Made by a program: the position numbers and the translations under genes | Source of the DNA: Cryobacterium suzukii | GTDB taxonomy: Bacteria > Actinomycetota > Actinomycetes > Actinomycetales > Microbacteriaceae | Direction: 5' to 3' | DNA: 64,000 nucleotides | Assembly: GCF_004403185.1 (NCBI RefSeq) | Contig: NZ_SOHJ01000007.1 | Location: forward strand, 143,836-207,835 | Part shown: positions 27,701 through 35,839 of the stretch, one piece after another | Position numbering within the stretch: position 1 is the first letter of the stretch | Layout of the letters: every line of letters starts with the position of its first letter | Notes under the pieces: model-generated | The model's database searches: none | The model's input: the letters and a program-made list of their open reading frames with translations, nothing else | What the model was told of the DNA's origin: nothing

Positions 27701-28152
27701 TTCGGCGCTCTGACGGCACCACCACCTCCCAGCGCGATGTGCTGCTCGATGTGCGCCAGCACGTCGAGATCACGGCCGTTCGCGTGACGCAGGACGGCAC
27801 CCGCGTCAGCACCTACTCGTCCCTCGGCGGAAAAAGCGGTGGCGAATCGCAGGAGCTCGTGGCTTTCGTCGTCGGCGCAGCCCTGCGCTTTCAGCTCGGC
27901 GATGAAAGCCGCACCCGGCCGCGCTTCGCGCCGGTATTTCTCGACGAGGGTTTCGTCAAATCCGACGCTGAGTTCGCCGGCCGAGCCGTCGCCGCGTGGA
28001 AGGGTCTCGGCTTTCAACTCATCGTTGGAGCTCCGCTCGACAAGGTCACCGCGCTTGAACCATCCATGCAGCTCGTGCTGTCGATCACTAAGAACACGAC
28101 CACCGGTTACTCCTACATCACACCGTTGACGTCGCCGCAAGCCGCGGCTTAG
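24784..28152 (+). CDS. jetC: Wadjet/Mks SMC-like ATPase JetC
   Basis: A 1122-residue SMC-type ATPase (MksB/MukB-like). Walker A GASGTGKS is at 49-56. Long coiled coils flank a hinge region at about 490-620. The ABC signature SGGES is at about 1018-1022 ([18 protein letters not shown]) and Walker B PVFLDEGF follows, with Asp1054-Glu1055. All ATPase motifs are intact, so the motor should be active. Its gene closes the operon: no jetD (DUF3322/DUF2220 nuclease) follows. Confidence 0.95.
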   Translation: MNDSPLFYIDGATEGTTQWRAESMQLVNWGGFHGHHAIDFSAAATLVSGASGTGKSSLLDAYLALMMPSDTPFNGASNDAGSGRARSHDQRNLMTYLRGKTDANREAATGELTDQVLRGAHEATWGAIALTFIDDNQRRFTVLRAYFVPRGAHKFADVAMKMATTDGYLDLRDLASCAENRFDKRALKARFEGLDVFDTYAAFAQTLYTRLGIGANGEGGKALRLLARIQAGQQVKTVDGLYKSMVLEEPATFAAADKAVDHFEDLERSYGAMVTEAQKAQVLERLPELHQAYEAATAKAELVDTFGVHRAGDTPFVLWQLLTEHALLENAADTNRAARRDNQSALVQARDAETALKIRVVDLQQQERDNGGDVLERLQTELVHLGDQRDNVAREHENFGQRVHVLAPPIDSADSFAAAQQEAQRFAAGFAAAESALEATRSALQREAYPVEEGIRSLKKERVFLTGRESLVPQSLHQARLLIAEASGIPAEELPFVAELIDIAAGEEQWRQSAEVTLSSVVRVLLVDETRLAHLSAAIDPLQLPLRIHFEGVALKQHQTVTGDARYVSGKLDLKDSPFSNWVRARLRSSNLDAFCVANPSELVGEGARVTPSGQTRNGSRGAHGWNTGQKSIIGFSSRARLDDIAVELAAQGLAADAIAGRASAVTEQLGELRDHQAAHQYILDTDWSTIDVATAAERIQVKKSEQERMLASSDILRALSDEGARLALELDAAQKLKHSTDQAGAVLNDEQGSIVDAQDAVNDRLEQIQQSDALTLSPEHSLHLDEQFARVTDQNDLEAFPGGLKRLRERLINQSAQDRDSAARDRATMIGIFETYQARWPDPNIGVALESVTSYTDILDAIRTLGLSERRQEWKRRLSAWSGQDLVPLTGAFNTAIEEIEDRLRPINEILATLPFGATRDRLQISLRRLHRDDATAFRKELKALSSGATEEFTDDQTEDRFTRLQQFMAVIRRSDGTTTSQRDVLLDVRQHVEITAVRVTQDGTRVSTYSSLGGKSGGESQELVAFVVGAALRFQLGDESRTRPRFAPVFLDEGFVKSDAEFAGRAVAAWKGLGFQLIVGAPLDKVTALEPSMQLVLSITKNTTTGYSYITPLTSPQAAA

Positions 28153-28206
28153 CTGACGAACGGATGCCGCGCCTGCTTCAGCGCAGCGTGGGGTAACGCC
28201 GATGCA

Positions 28207-28231
28207 CCACCCCGGCGGCGCACCGGGGTGG
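28207..28231. terminator. Hairpin terminator after jetC
   Basis: CCACCCCGG-CGGCGCA-CCGGGGTGG forms a perfect 9-bp GC-rich stem with a 7-base loop, 54 bases after the jetC stop and just before the next gene. No U tract follows, as is common in actinobacteria. It marks the operon end where jetD would be expected. Confidence 0.6.
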
Positions 28232-28238
28232 GCGTAAC

Positions 28239-28934
28239 ATGTCTGCGGGTCGGTCGGAGATTCTTCGGGCTCACCGGAGCGAACGCCCGACCGAGGCTTG
28301 GGACTGGAGCAGAATCGTGACCAGCGCGCGGCGACTTCACCGCAATCCGAGCTTTCGAAACCCCACCTTCCTCTCTACCTGGCTGCTCTGGCTGGTCGGC
28401 GCTCTGGCATTTCCGGTTGCCGGTCTGGCCGGTATCGCGGTGGGTGGCCGGCTCAGTAACCCGGTTTCAGCCCTCATCGGCGGAGCGGTCTGTGGCGTAG
28501 TCATCGGCCTCGGCCAGGTGCTGGTTAGCCGAAAACGCCTCAACCCGCTGAGCTGGATTCCCCTGACGGCGATCGGCATGGGTGTGGGGCTACTGCTCGG
28601 TTCGACCGTTGTCAACTATCAGACGACCCTGGCCGAACTCGCGCTGATGGGAGCGATCACCGGGCTCGTGCTCGGTGCGGCGCAAGCTGTAGCCCTGCCG
28701 CCACGCGCGCGACGACGCTGGCTGTGGGCCCTCGGCATCGCCGCGCTGTGGGCGCTCGGCTGGACCGTGACGACGCTGGTAGGCGTCAACGTCGAGGCGC
28801 AGTTCACGAATTTCGGCGCCATCGGAGCGATAACCGTCACGGCGTTGTCCGGACTCCTCCTACATTTTCTGCTGCCGTTTCATCCCCCGTCGGGCGTGTG
28901 GTTGCGCTCACACCCCATCACTCCCGCGCAGTAA
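28239..28934 (+). CDS. Six- to seven-helix membrane protein of unknown function
   Basis: A 231-residue protein with hydrophobic segments at about 48-70 (LLWLVGALAFPVAGLAGIAV), 78-97, 107-125, 133-152, 162-182 and 193-213 (AIGAITVTALSGLLLHFLLP). The first 45 residues are basic and soluble. The repeated Gly/Ala-rich helices (GGAVCGVVIGLGQVL, GAITGLVLGAAQAV) suggest internal duplication. The start is uncertain because the hairpin lies immediately before the ATG; a GTG at 28317 is an alternative. No family recognised, and nothing links it to the Wadjet operon. Confidence 0.6.
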   Translation: MSAGRSEILRAHRSERPTEAWDWSRIVTSARRLHRNPSFRNPTFLSTWLLWLVGALAFPVAGLAGIAVGGRLSNPVSALIGGAVCGVVIGLGQVLVSRKRLNPLSWIPLTAIGMGVGLLLGSTVVNYQTTLAELALMGAITGLVLGAAQAVALPPRARRRWLWALGIAALWALGWTVTTLVGVNVEAQFTNFGAIGAITVTALSGLLLHFLLPFHPPSGVWLRSHPITPAQ

Positions 28935-28983
28935 GGCGCCAAGCGGCCTGCCAGGCGTTAGCTGGAGCCCGCAGTGGGGGCGT

Positions 28984-29517
28984 TCAGCCGTGCTGCAGGA
29001 CTTTTTCGAGCACCTCAAGTTGCAGGTCGTCGCGCCTGGGCACGCCGAAACGCGTGTCGGAGTGAAAGGGCTTCTGCACACCCGTTCGCTGGTAGCCGCG
29101 TCGCTCGTAGAACGCGATGAGGGAATCCCGCACATCGATGACTGTCATCGTCATCACCGTCGAATCCCACTCCGAGACGGCCAGGCGTTCAGCTTCGGCC
29201 AGGATACGCTTGCCGTCACCCTGGCTCTGGCCGGTCGGATGCACGGCGAACATGCCGAAATAGGCCGCATCGCCAACATCCTTCGCGATATGCGCGCACC
29301 CGACCAGATCGCCGCCACGAACACCCAGAAGAACGAGGCTGTCAGCCCGATTGAGGTCTTCACGAAGTAAATCGGCGTCGAGACGCTGCCCGTCGATAAG
29401 GTCGGCCTCCGAGGTCCAGCCCTGCCGGCTCGCGTCGCCGCGGTAGGCGTTTGTCACCAAGACCAGTAAGGCCGGAACATCATCGGTCGTTGCGCGACGA
29501 AAGGTTAGCGTGTCCAT
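28984..29517 (-). CDS. GNAT family N-acetyltransferase
   Basis: A 177-residue GNAT, started at the ATG at 29517 because the fold begins there (MDTLTFRRATTDDVPALLVL); the frame continues upstream to 29649 without similarity. The acetyl-CoA region is YFGMFAVHPTGQSQGDGKRI (loop GQSQGDG, with Asp and Lys in place of the usual small residues) and motif B is DSLIAFYERRGYQRTGV. The substrate is unknown. Confidence 0.75.
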   Translation of the reverse strand: MDTLTFRRATTDDVPALLVLVTNAYRGDASRQGWTSEADLIDGQRLDADLLREDLNRADSLVLLGVRGGDLVGCAHIAKDVGDAAYFGMFAVHPTGQSQGDGKRILAEAERLAVSEWDSTVMTMTVIDVRDSLIAFYERRGYQRTGVQKPFHSDTRFGVPRRDDLQLEVLEKVLQHG

Positions 29518-29680
29518 TTGACCCACAATATCGGTCGCATGAATGCTCATGGCCCGCCCCGATCTCGAGCGCGAACTCGAGCTCGATGCGACCGTCAGGT
29601 ACGCAGCGAGACTGCCGGTGAGCGGCGGGAGTGTCGACCGACGCAGCATTCAGTTTTTTCGAAGCTCAGGTCTACTTTCG

Positions 29681-29851
29681 CTATCGGTGACGTAGGCCAA
29701 GGCGCGCGAAGAAGCCGCCGGTGGACTTCTCCGTCACATGCCCCTCGCAGCGCTGGTTGCCTGGCACACCCTTCATGACCTGGTCGACGTGCTGGCCGCA
29801 GCCGGCCCAGGTGGTCTTCTGACAGGTCTTGCATTTGACGGCTCTGCACAT
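29681..29851 (-). CDS. Small cysteine-rich (zinc-finger-like) protein
   Basis: A 56-residue protein read directly from the sequence. It begins MCRAVKCKTCQKTTWAGCGQ and continues HVDQVMKGVPGNQRCEGH. Six Cys and two His, with CxxC near the start, point to a metal-binding finger. GAAAGG sits 7 bases before the ATG, supporting translation. Small proteins with this 'CKTCGKTTWAGCGQHVDQVM' signature are familiar to me from actinobacteria, without known function. A CsoR-like palindrome lies upstream, so metal control is possible. Confidence 0.75.
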   Translation of the reverse strand: MCRAVKCKTCQKTTWAGCGQHVDQVMKGVPGNQRCEGHVTEKSTGGFFARLGLRHR

Positions 29852-29886
29852 GGTTGGTGCCTTTCGTTCGGATTTGATTTCACCTT

Positions 29887-29902
29887 ATACCCATGGGGGT
29901 AT
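29887..29902. promoter_or_regulatory. ATACCC-ATGG-GGGTAT palindrome (CsoR-like operator)
   Basis: A 6-bp perfect inverted repeat with a 4-base centre, in AT-rich flanks (TT...TAA). ATACCC/GGGTAT half-sites are typical of CsoR-family metal-sensing repressors. It lies 36 bases upstream of the small Cys-rich gene and 109 bases before the molybdoenzyme gene on the other strand, so it could act on either. Confidence 0.45.
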
Positions 29903-30010
29903 TAATGAGATTAATCAAGGCCTAAGCGGATACTCTCGTTACCGTAGGTGTATCGTGCCAGCGTCGACCGTATGGGCGGCGAAGTGATAATGCGACGAGA
30001 GCGGTGCAGC

Positions 30011-32305
30011 ATGAGCAGCGAACCCCCGATCAATGACGTCACAGACGACGACATCGAGGTCACCCACTCCAAAGCCTGGGCCGCCGGCGTACCGGGCGTG
30101 CTGCACTCCATGCAGCCAGCGATCACGCAGATGGGCGCTGTGCGGGGAATGCGCGCTCTGCTTTCGATGAACCAAAAAGACGGATTCGACTGTATGAGCT
30201 GCGCCTGGCCCGACCCCGGGCACCGCAAGGCCTTTGAGTTCTGCGAGAACGGCGCTAAAGCTGTCACCTGGGAGGCCACCCCGATCACGATCCCGACAAG
30301 CTTCTGGGCCGAGCATTCCCTCGACGACCTACGAGAGAAGAGTGAATACTGGCTTGGCATGCAGGGTCGGCTGGTCGAACCCGTCTACAAGCCCGCCGGC
30401 AGCGACCACTACCGCCCGATCAGTTGGCCCGAGGCCTTTCGGGTGATCGCCGCCAAACTCAAAGGCCTTGACTCGCCCGACCAAGCGGCCTTCTACACCA
30501 GTGGCCGCGCTTCCAACGAGGCCGCATTCGCCTACCAGCTGTTCGCGCGAGCGTACGGCACCAACAACCTGCCGGACTGCTCCAATATGTGCCACGAATC
30601 CACCGGCTGGGCCATGGGCCAGACTGTCGGCGTTGGCAAGAGCACGGTCAGCTACGATGACTTTGCGAAATCCGACCTGATTATCATCATGGGCCAAAAC
30701 CCCGGGACCAACCATCCGCGCATGCTGACCGCGCTCGAAGAAGCCAAAGATGCTGGCGCCCAGATCGTCGCCATCAACCCGCTGCCCGAGGCCGGCCTGC
30801 GCCGCTACAAGAACCCGCAGCGGGTGCGCGGAGTGATTGGCCATGGCACGGACATCGCAGACCAGTTCCTGCAAATTCGTCTCGGAGGCGACATGGCGCT
30901 GCTTCAGGCCGTCTCGAAGCGGGTGCTCGACGCCGAGGACGCGGCCCCAGGGACTGTCCTTGATCAAGCTTTTCTTGACGAACACTGCGACGGGCTGACC
31001 GAGCTGCGACAGCATCTCGCCCAACTCGACGAGGGGACGGTGCTGGCTGCAACCGGCCTGCGCGCGGCACAAATCGATGAATTGGCGCAACGCTACCTGG
31101 GCGCTGATCGGGTGATCATTACCTGGGCGATGGGGCTGACGCAACAGAAAAAAGGCGTCGAGACCATCAAAGAAGTCATCAACCTACTCCTGCTGCGCGG
31201 CAACATCGGCAAACCCGGCGCCGGTGCCTCACCGATTCGCGGCCACAGCAACGTACAGGGTGACCGCACCATGGGTATCTGGGAGCAGATGCCGCCGGTT
31301 TTCCTCGACGCGCTGCAAGCCGAATTCGGTTTTGACCCGCCACGCGAGCACGGCGTTGATTCCGTCGACGGAGTGCGTGCGATGCGCGACGGAAAGATGA
31401 AGGTGTGGATCGGGCTCGGCGGCAACTTCGTCGCAGCCATGTCCGACACCGGCATTGCCGAAGCCGCCATGCAACGCACCGAAATGAGCGTGCAAATTTC
31501 GACGAAATTGAACCGCTCGCACGCCATCACCGGCGAGGAAGCGCTGATTCTACCGACGCTGGGGCGCACCGAAATTGATGAGCAGGCCAGTGGGGTGCAG
31601 TTTGTTTCCGTGGAGGATACGGTTTCTGCGGTGCACGCGTCGTGGGGCAAGCTCACACCGGTCGCGCCAAACCTGCTGTCGGAGGTTGCGATTATTTCGC
31701 GTCTGGCCAGCGCAACGCTCGCCGACTCGGTCGCCGTCGACTGGGCCGGATTCGAGGCCGACTACGACCGTATCCGTGATCACATCGCCCACGTGGTTGC
31801 TGGGTGTGAAAACTACAACGAACGCATCCGCCACGAGGGCGGGTTCATATTGCCGAACGGCCCGCGGGACTCGCGCACTTTTAACACGCCAATCGGCAAG
31901 GCCATGCTGACCACGAACACCCTCGAGTATCTCGAAGTGCCGGCCGGTCGTTTGGTGCTGCAGACCCTGCGCAGTCACGACCAGTTCAACACCACCATCT
32001 ACGGCCTCGACGACCGCTATCGCGGCATCAAGAAGGGTCGGCACGTGGTCTTCATCAATAAGAAAGACCTGATCAACCTCGGTTTCACCGACGGTGATCT
32101 GGTCGACGTGCATAGCGAGTTCAGTGACAACGTCGACCGGGTGTTGCGCGGCTATCGGCTGGTGGCATATCCGACGCCACGCGGCTGCGCCGCCGCGTAC
32201 TATCCGGAAGCGAATGTGCTCGTGCCGCTCGATAGCGTCGCCGACGGCAGCAACACACCGGTGTCGAAGGCTGTCATCATTCGATTGGAGCGTGCAGCGA
32301 CCTGA
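30011..32305 (+). CDS. FdhF/YdeP-type molybdopterin oxidoreductase
   Basis: A 764-residue molybdoenzyme started at the ATG at 30011. One iron-sulfur site is seen at the N-terminus (DCMSCAWPDP ... FCENGAK). The molybdopterin domains follow: DQAAFYTSGRASNEAAFAYQ, NLPDCSNMCHESTGWAMGQ, IMGQNPGTNHPRML and AINPLPEAG. The C-terminal dinucleotide-binding domain has TLRSHDQFNTTIYG. This is the FdhF-like/YdeP family, which is soluble and linked to acid or formate metabolism; no NAD or membrane partner subunit is adjacent. A DUF6457 gene convergent at its 3' end fits a molybdenum-cofactor context. Confidence 0.9.
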   Translation: MSSEPPINDVTDDDIEVTHSKAWAAGVPGVLHSMQPAITQMGAVRGMRALLSMNQKDGFDCMSCAWPDPGHRKAFEFCENGAKAVTWEATPITIPTSFWAEHSLDDLREKSEYWLGMQGRLVEPVYKPAGSDHYRPISWPEAFRVIAAKLKGLDSPDQAAFYTSGRASNEAAFAYQLFARAYGTNNLPDCSNMCHESTGWAMGQTVGVGKSTVSYDDFAKSDLIIIMGQNPGTNHPRMLTALEEAKDAGAQIVAINPLPEAGLRRYKNPQRVRGVIGHGTDIADQFLQIRLGGDMALLQAVSKRVLDAEDAAPGTVLDQAFLDEHCDGLTELRQHLAQLDEGTVLAATGLRAAQIDELAQRYLGADRVIITWAMGLTQQKKGVETIKEVINLLLLRGNIGKPGAGASPIRGHSNVQGDRTMGIWEQMPPVFLDALQAEFGFDPPREHGVDSVDGVRAMRDGKMKVWIGLGGNFVAAMSDTGIAEAAMQRTEMSVQISTKLNRSHAITGEEALILPTLGRTEIDEQASGVQFVSVEDTVSAVHASWGKLTPVAPNLLSEVAIISRLASATLADSVAVDWAGFEADYDRIRDHIAHVVAGCENYNERIRHEGGFILPNGPRDSRTFNTPIGKAMLTTNTLEYLEVPAGRLVLQTLRSHDQFNTTIYGLDDRYRGIKKGRHVVFINKKDLINLGFTDGDLVDVHSEFSDNVDRVLRGYRLVAYPTPRGCAAAYYPEANVLVPLDSVADGSNTPVSKAVIIRLERAAT

Positions 32306-32344
32306 TTCTGCACTGGGCGTGGTGCACGGTCGCAGTGGTGAGAC

Positions 32345-32392
32345 GGCGCAGTGTCGTTACGGCGCAGTGTCGTTACGGCGCAGTGTCGTTAC
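32345..32392. repeat. Three tandem copies of GGCGCAGTGTCGTTAC
   Basis: Three exact 16-bp units (32345-32360, 32361-32376, 32377-32392) sit between the convergent molybdoenzyme and DUF6457 genes and reach 4 bases into the latter's stop. The last unit is followed by TGCGCC, completing a hairpin. Confidence 0.9.
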
Positions 32393-32398
32393 TGCGCC
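32377..32398. terminator. Possible bidirectional terminator hairpin
   Basis: GGCGCAG-TGTCGTTA-CTGCGCC: a 7-bp stem and 8-base loop, formed by the third tandem unit and the 6 bases after it, between two convergent genes. It overlaps the DUF6457 stop codon. Confidence 0.45.
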
Positions 32399-32706
32399 GT
32401 GTTCACCCAGCCGGTTTGGTCGGGGCTTTCGTCCGTGGGCTGCTGGCAGACAGTTATCACGATCTCCGCTGCCCGCGCGGTGGCCGCGCGCGACGCCGTC
32501 GCCGAGTGGGCTGCCGCCAACCCGGCTGCATACCCGACGACGAATGTCGTTATTGGTGCGGCCATGGGACTGACCGCGTGGGCGGCTTCATCGGCGACAT
32601 TGAGTATGACGTGGTTGTCCACCTCGAGGTCCAAAATTTGGAGTGCCTGGCTGAGGCGGCGGGTCCACTGCTGGAGAATTTCTTCGTCCACGGCGTTGTG
32701 GGTCAT
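32389..32706 (-). CDS. DUF6457 domain protein
   Basis: A 105-residue helical protein started at the ATG at 32706, which has a strong AAGGAG 6 bases upstream. It reads MTHNAVDEEILQQWTRRLSQ, then NVADEAAHAVSPMAAPITTF and VGYAAGLAAA, the typical text of DUF6457. The family is often found fused to or beside molybdopterin-guanine dinucleotide synthesis proteins, which agrees with the molybdoenzyme gene converging on it. The function itself is unknown. Confidence 0.75.
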   Translation of the reverse strand: MTHNAVDEEILQQWTRRLSQALQILDLEVDNHVILNVADEAAHAVSPMAAPITTFVVGYAAGLAAAHSATASRAATARAAEIVITVCQQPTDESPDQTGWVNTAQ

Positions 32707-32801
32707 AGGAGCTCCTTCAGTTGTCGGGTGCGTTTGACGCATGACTGGTCTGAGCGTACCCCCCGCAAAGATATTTCGTGCGACGAAATAATGTGAAGGC
32801 G

Positions 32802-33290
32802 CTACCAGCCCGTGGTGCCTGCAGCACCCTTAAACGGTCCCACTATTTTATCGGTGATCCAGCCGCCGTAAAAGTCCCCGTCCTGTGCGCGCACCGTTTC
32901 ACCGTCGACCGTGCACCGGTCCATCGCCCCCGGATAGATGGCGACCCGGTCGACCAACGATTCGTAACCCGTACTCGGTGTGGGATAGCACCAGGCGGCC
33001 CGAGGCCGGGAGCCAACCGAAAGGTATTCGGCAGCGCCCTTGTACTCGCAGTAGCTGTGGCCAGGAGTTGAGTGAAGCACGCCGGGCGTGAAGGCGCTCC
33101 GCGGCAGGTAATACACGGGTGGATGGCTGGTCTCGAGCACCCGCACGACATCCCGCGTGTCGGCGACGGTCACGCCGTCGAGTTCAATGGTGATGTGTTC
33201 CCCGGTGTGTTCGACGCGGGGTGGGCGTGGGTAGTCCCAGACGGATTCCTGGCCGGGGTGGATGGGGTCGCGTTTCACTGGCTCAATCAT
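32802..33290 (-). CDS. DUF427 domain protein
   Basis: A 162-residue DUF427 protein. Conserved parts are RVEHTGEHITIELDGVTVAD, LETSHPPVYYLPRSAF, HSTPGHSYCEYKGAAEYLSV and VAIYPGAMDRCTVDGE. Its ATG overlaps the stop of the MFS transporter gene (ATGATTGA), so the two form a coupled operon. DUF427 proteins are small beta-fold proteins of unknown activity. Confidence 0.88.
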   Translation of the reverse strand: MIEPVKRDPIHPGQESVWDYPRPPRVEHTGEHITIELDGVTVADTRDVVRVLETSHPPVYYLPRSAFTPGVLHSTPGHSYCEYKGAAEYLSVGSRPRAAWCYPTPSTGYESLVDRVAIYPGAMDRCTVDGETVRAQDGDFYGGWITDKIVGPFKGAAGTTGW

Positions 33291-34590
33291 GATCCGATGC
33301 TAGGCAGGTAACCTGCGAAGAACTGTCGCCGGTACACCGATTCGCTGGTCGTAACAGGGCCAGGGTGACAGCGGCGGCCACCGCCATGAGCCCGGCCACC
33401 ATACCAACGGTTCCGCCCCAGCCCCATCGCACGAAGAACAAGCCCCCCAGCCAACCGAACAGGCTCGACCCCGCATAGTACGAGAGGTTGTATAACGACG
33501 ACGCCTGGGCCCGACCGACCGTGGCTTCGGCACCGGTCCAGCCTGAGGCAACGGCGTGGGCGGCAAAGAACCCGGCCGTAGCCACTAGCACGCCCAATAG
33601 AACGATCACGAGCAGGGGCGACAGGGTCAGCAGCACTCCCGTGGTCATACAGACAAGCGCACTGAGCAGAACCGACCAGCGGCCGAATCGAGCCGCGAGA
33701 ATGCCGGCCTGGACCGACGACCACGTGCCGGCCAAGTAGGCCACGAAAACGAGACTGATCAGTGCTTGCGGCAGGTTGAACGGGTCGTTGGCGAGTCGAA
33801 AACCGAGGTAGTTGTAGAGGGCGACGAACCCGCCCATCAGTAGAAACCCCTGGGCATAGAGCGCGAGCAGGCGCGTAGACCTGAGGTTGGTGCGCAGCAG
33901 CACGACCAGGCTCAGATCGGTGCCGCGCGCGCGCACACGGCGAGGAACGAAGCGGCGGGGCACAAAGCCGCGGGGTACCGGAATGAGTGTGATGAACAGT
34001 ACGGCCGACACGGCGCACAGTACGCCGACGGAGAAGACTGCGACGCGCCAGTTGATGAGCTCGGTGACCGGCCCGGCCACAATGCGCCCGAGCAACCCGC
34101 CGATCGTGGTACCGGCGACATAGGTTCCGGCTGCGCGGGCGGCGTGACGCGGCTCAATCTCCTCACTCAGGTAGGCGATCGCGATAGCCGGCACACCGCC
34201 GAGCATCAACCCCTCGACGAAACGCCCGGTGAGCAACAGCGAGAAGGTGGGCGCGAAGGGCACGAGCAGTCCGAACACCGTCGCAGCGATCACCGCGATC
34301 GACATGGCCCGTACGCGGCCGAGCCGGTCGGCAACCAGCGACCAGGGGATCACGCCGACGGCCAGGCCGAGCGTCGATGCGGAGATGACGAGGGCGGCAT
34401 CCGCTGCGCTGACGCCGACATCGTCGGCGATTTGAGCGAGCACAGCCTGCGGCGAGTACAACTGGGCGAAGGTGGCGATACCGGCGAAGAACAGGCCAGC
34501 CAGCAGCTTGCGATAGTCGGAGCTGCCGTGCGAATGCCCGTTCCAGCCAGCGGATGCCTCAGCGCGGCCCGGGTGCGCGAACGCCATCAC
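33283..34590 (-). CDS. MFS transporter (YnfM-like)
   Basis: A 435-residue major facilitator with 12 predicted membrane segments starting at residue about 28 (LLAGLFFAGIATFAQLYSPQ). The loop 2-3 signature VADRLGRVRAM is present and the second-half equivalent is less clear. A basic cytoplasmic loop (VPRRFVPRRVRARG) separates the halves. Relatives of this YnfM/YgaY group export small molecules; the substrate is unknown. The gene starts GTG-ATG (34590/34587). DUF427 is translationally coupled behind it. Confidence 0.88.
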   Translation of the reverse strand: MMAFAHPGRAEASAGWNGHSHGSSDYRKLLAGLFFAGIATFAQLYSPQAVLAQIADDVGVSAADAALVISASTLGLAVGVIPWSLVADRLGRVRAMSIAVIAATVFGLLVPFAPTFSLLLTGRFVEGLMLGGVPAIAIAYLSEEIEPRHAARAAGTYVAGTTIGGLLGRIVAGPVTELINWRVAVFSVGVLCAVSAVLFITLIPVPRGFVPRRFVPRRVRARGTDLSLVVLLRTNLRSTRLLALYAQGFLLMGGFVALYNYLGFRLANDPFNLPQALISLVFVAYLAGTWSSVQAGILAARFGRWSVLLSALVCMTTGVLLTLSPLLVIVLLGVLVATAGFFAAHAVASGWTGAEATVGRAQASSLYNLSYYAGSSLFGWLGGLFFVRWGWGGTVGMVAGLMAVAAAVTLALLRPANRCTGDSSSQVTCLASDHD

Positions 34591-34946
34591 TGGGCGGTCA
34601 CGACTCGGGGCACGTCTTCAGCGTACGCGTGCGGAAGCGTCAGCAGGTGCCAGGGGAGTCGGGCTGCATCTGGCGCACGAGGCGTCTGCGTACCCACAGC
34701 GGCATTCGCGACTATTCGCCAACACTGTGTGCGGGCTGGGAGTGTGTCCGGGCCATAATGCGCACGGAATATCTCCTTCGGTAGGGTGGTTTTGGCCAGG
34801 GTGCACGCTGTTAGGTCCGCTCACCGTGACAGATTGACGTTCCTACATCGACCGAGCAGCCTCACCGTCGGTGGGTGACATCAGCGATAAAGTCACCGGC
34901 GAGACAGACACCGGAGCACTTAAATTTCGAACGAGGAGATAGATCC
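34591..34946. other. Intergenic stretch, no supported gene
   Basis: 356 bases between the divergent MFS and aldo/keto reductase genes. A TTGACG at 34834-34839 could be a -35 box, but no clear -10 follows at 17 bases. GAGGAG at 34933-34938 is the reductase ribosome binding site. Short frames here show no protein-like signal. Confidence 0.4.
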
Positions 34947-35780
34947 ATGACTGCAGTTCCCAACATCACCCTCAATAACGACACCACGATTCCGCAGCTC
35001 GGATTCGGCACCTTTCAGATCACCCCGGAGACGACCAGGGCGGCGACCCTCGCCGCTCTTGAGGCCGGCTACCGACACATTGACACGGCCGAGATGTACG
35101 GCAATGAAAAAGAGGTCGGTGAAGCTATCGCAGAGTCTGCGCTGAATCGGTCCGAGATCTACGTTACGAGCAAGCTCAACAATGGGTTCCATGACCGTGC
35201 CGACGCCCTGGCCGCTTTCGACCGCACCCTGGACGCCCTCGGCTTCGATTACCTCGACCTGTTCCTCATCCACTGGCCGATGCCAGCGGTTGGCGACTAC
35301 GTCGAAACCTGGAAAGCGATGGAGGAAATGCACCGCTCCGGCCGCGTCAGGACTATTGGCGTGAGCAACTTTCAACAGGCGCACCTGCAGCGCCTGTTCG
35401 ACGAAACCGACACAGTGCCGGCCGTCAACCAGATCGAGGTGCACCCGTACCTCACGCAGGACGCGCTACGGGCATTCAATACCGAGCACGGCATTGCGAC
35501 CGAGGCCTGGTCGCCGCTCGCGCAGGGCGCAGTTCTCTCCGACCCGGTGATCACCGGGATCGCCGACCGCCTCGGTAAGTCCGCCGCTCAGGTCACCCTG
35601 CGCTGGCACCTGCAGCGGGGCGATATCGTCTTCCCGAAGTCCGTTACCCGCAGCCGAGTCGACGAAAACTTCGCCCTGTTCGACTTCGTCCTCACCGAAG
35701 CGGATATCGCCGCGATCACCGCCCTGAACCGCGACGAGCGCACGGGCCCGAACCCCGACGAGTTCAACTCCATCCCTTAG
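34947..35780 (+). CDS. Aldo/keto reductase
   Basis: A 277-residue NADPH-dependent reductase of the AKR5-like (2,5-diketo-gluconate reductase) group. It starts at the ATG at 34947 behind GAGGAG. Signatures are GYRHIDTAEMYGNEKEVGEA (catalytic Asp and Tyr), YVTSKLNNGFHDR (catalytic Lys), DLFLIHWPMP (catalytic His), VNQIEVHPYL and VFPKSVTRSRVDENF (cofactor site). The length is exactly typical. The substrate is probably a small aldehyde or ketone. Confidence 0.93.
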   Translation: MTAVPNITLNNDTTIPQLGFGTFQITPETTRAATLAALEAGYRHIDTAEMYGNEKEVGEAIAESALNRSEIYVTSKLNNGFHDRADALAAFDRTLDALGFDYLDLFLIHWPMPAVGDYVETWKAMEEMHRSGRVRTIGVSNFQQAHLQRLFDETDTVPAVNQIEVHPYLTQDALRAFNTEHGIATEAWSPLAQGAVLSDPVITGIADRLGKSAAQVTLRWHLQRGDIVFPKSVTRSRVDENFALFDFVLTEADIAAITALNRDERTGPNPDEFNSIP

Positions 35781-35839
35781 TTTGTCGTTGGCGCCAGCTG
35801 AAGGCTGACGCAGCCAACAAATTTGGTTACAGTGTTCGC

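Noticed and set aside
28239..28934. This membrane protein as a replacement for JetD
   Set aside because: It has no Toprim or winged-helix text and lies behind a terminator; nothing supports a nuclease role.
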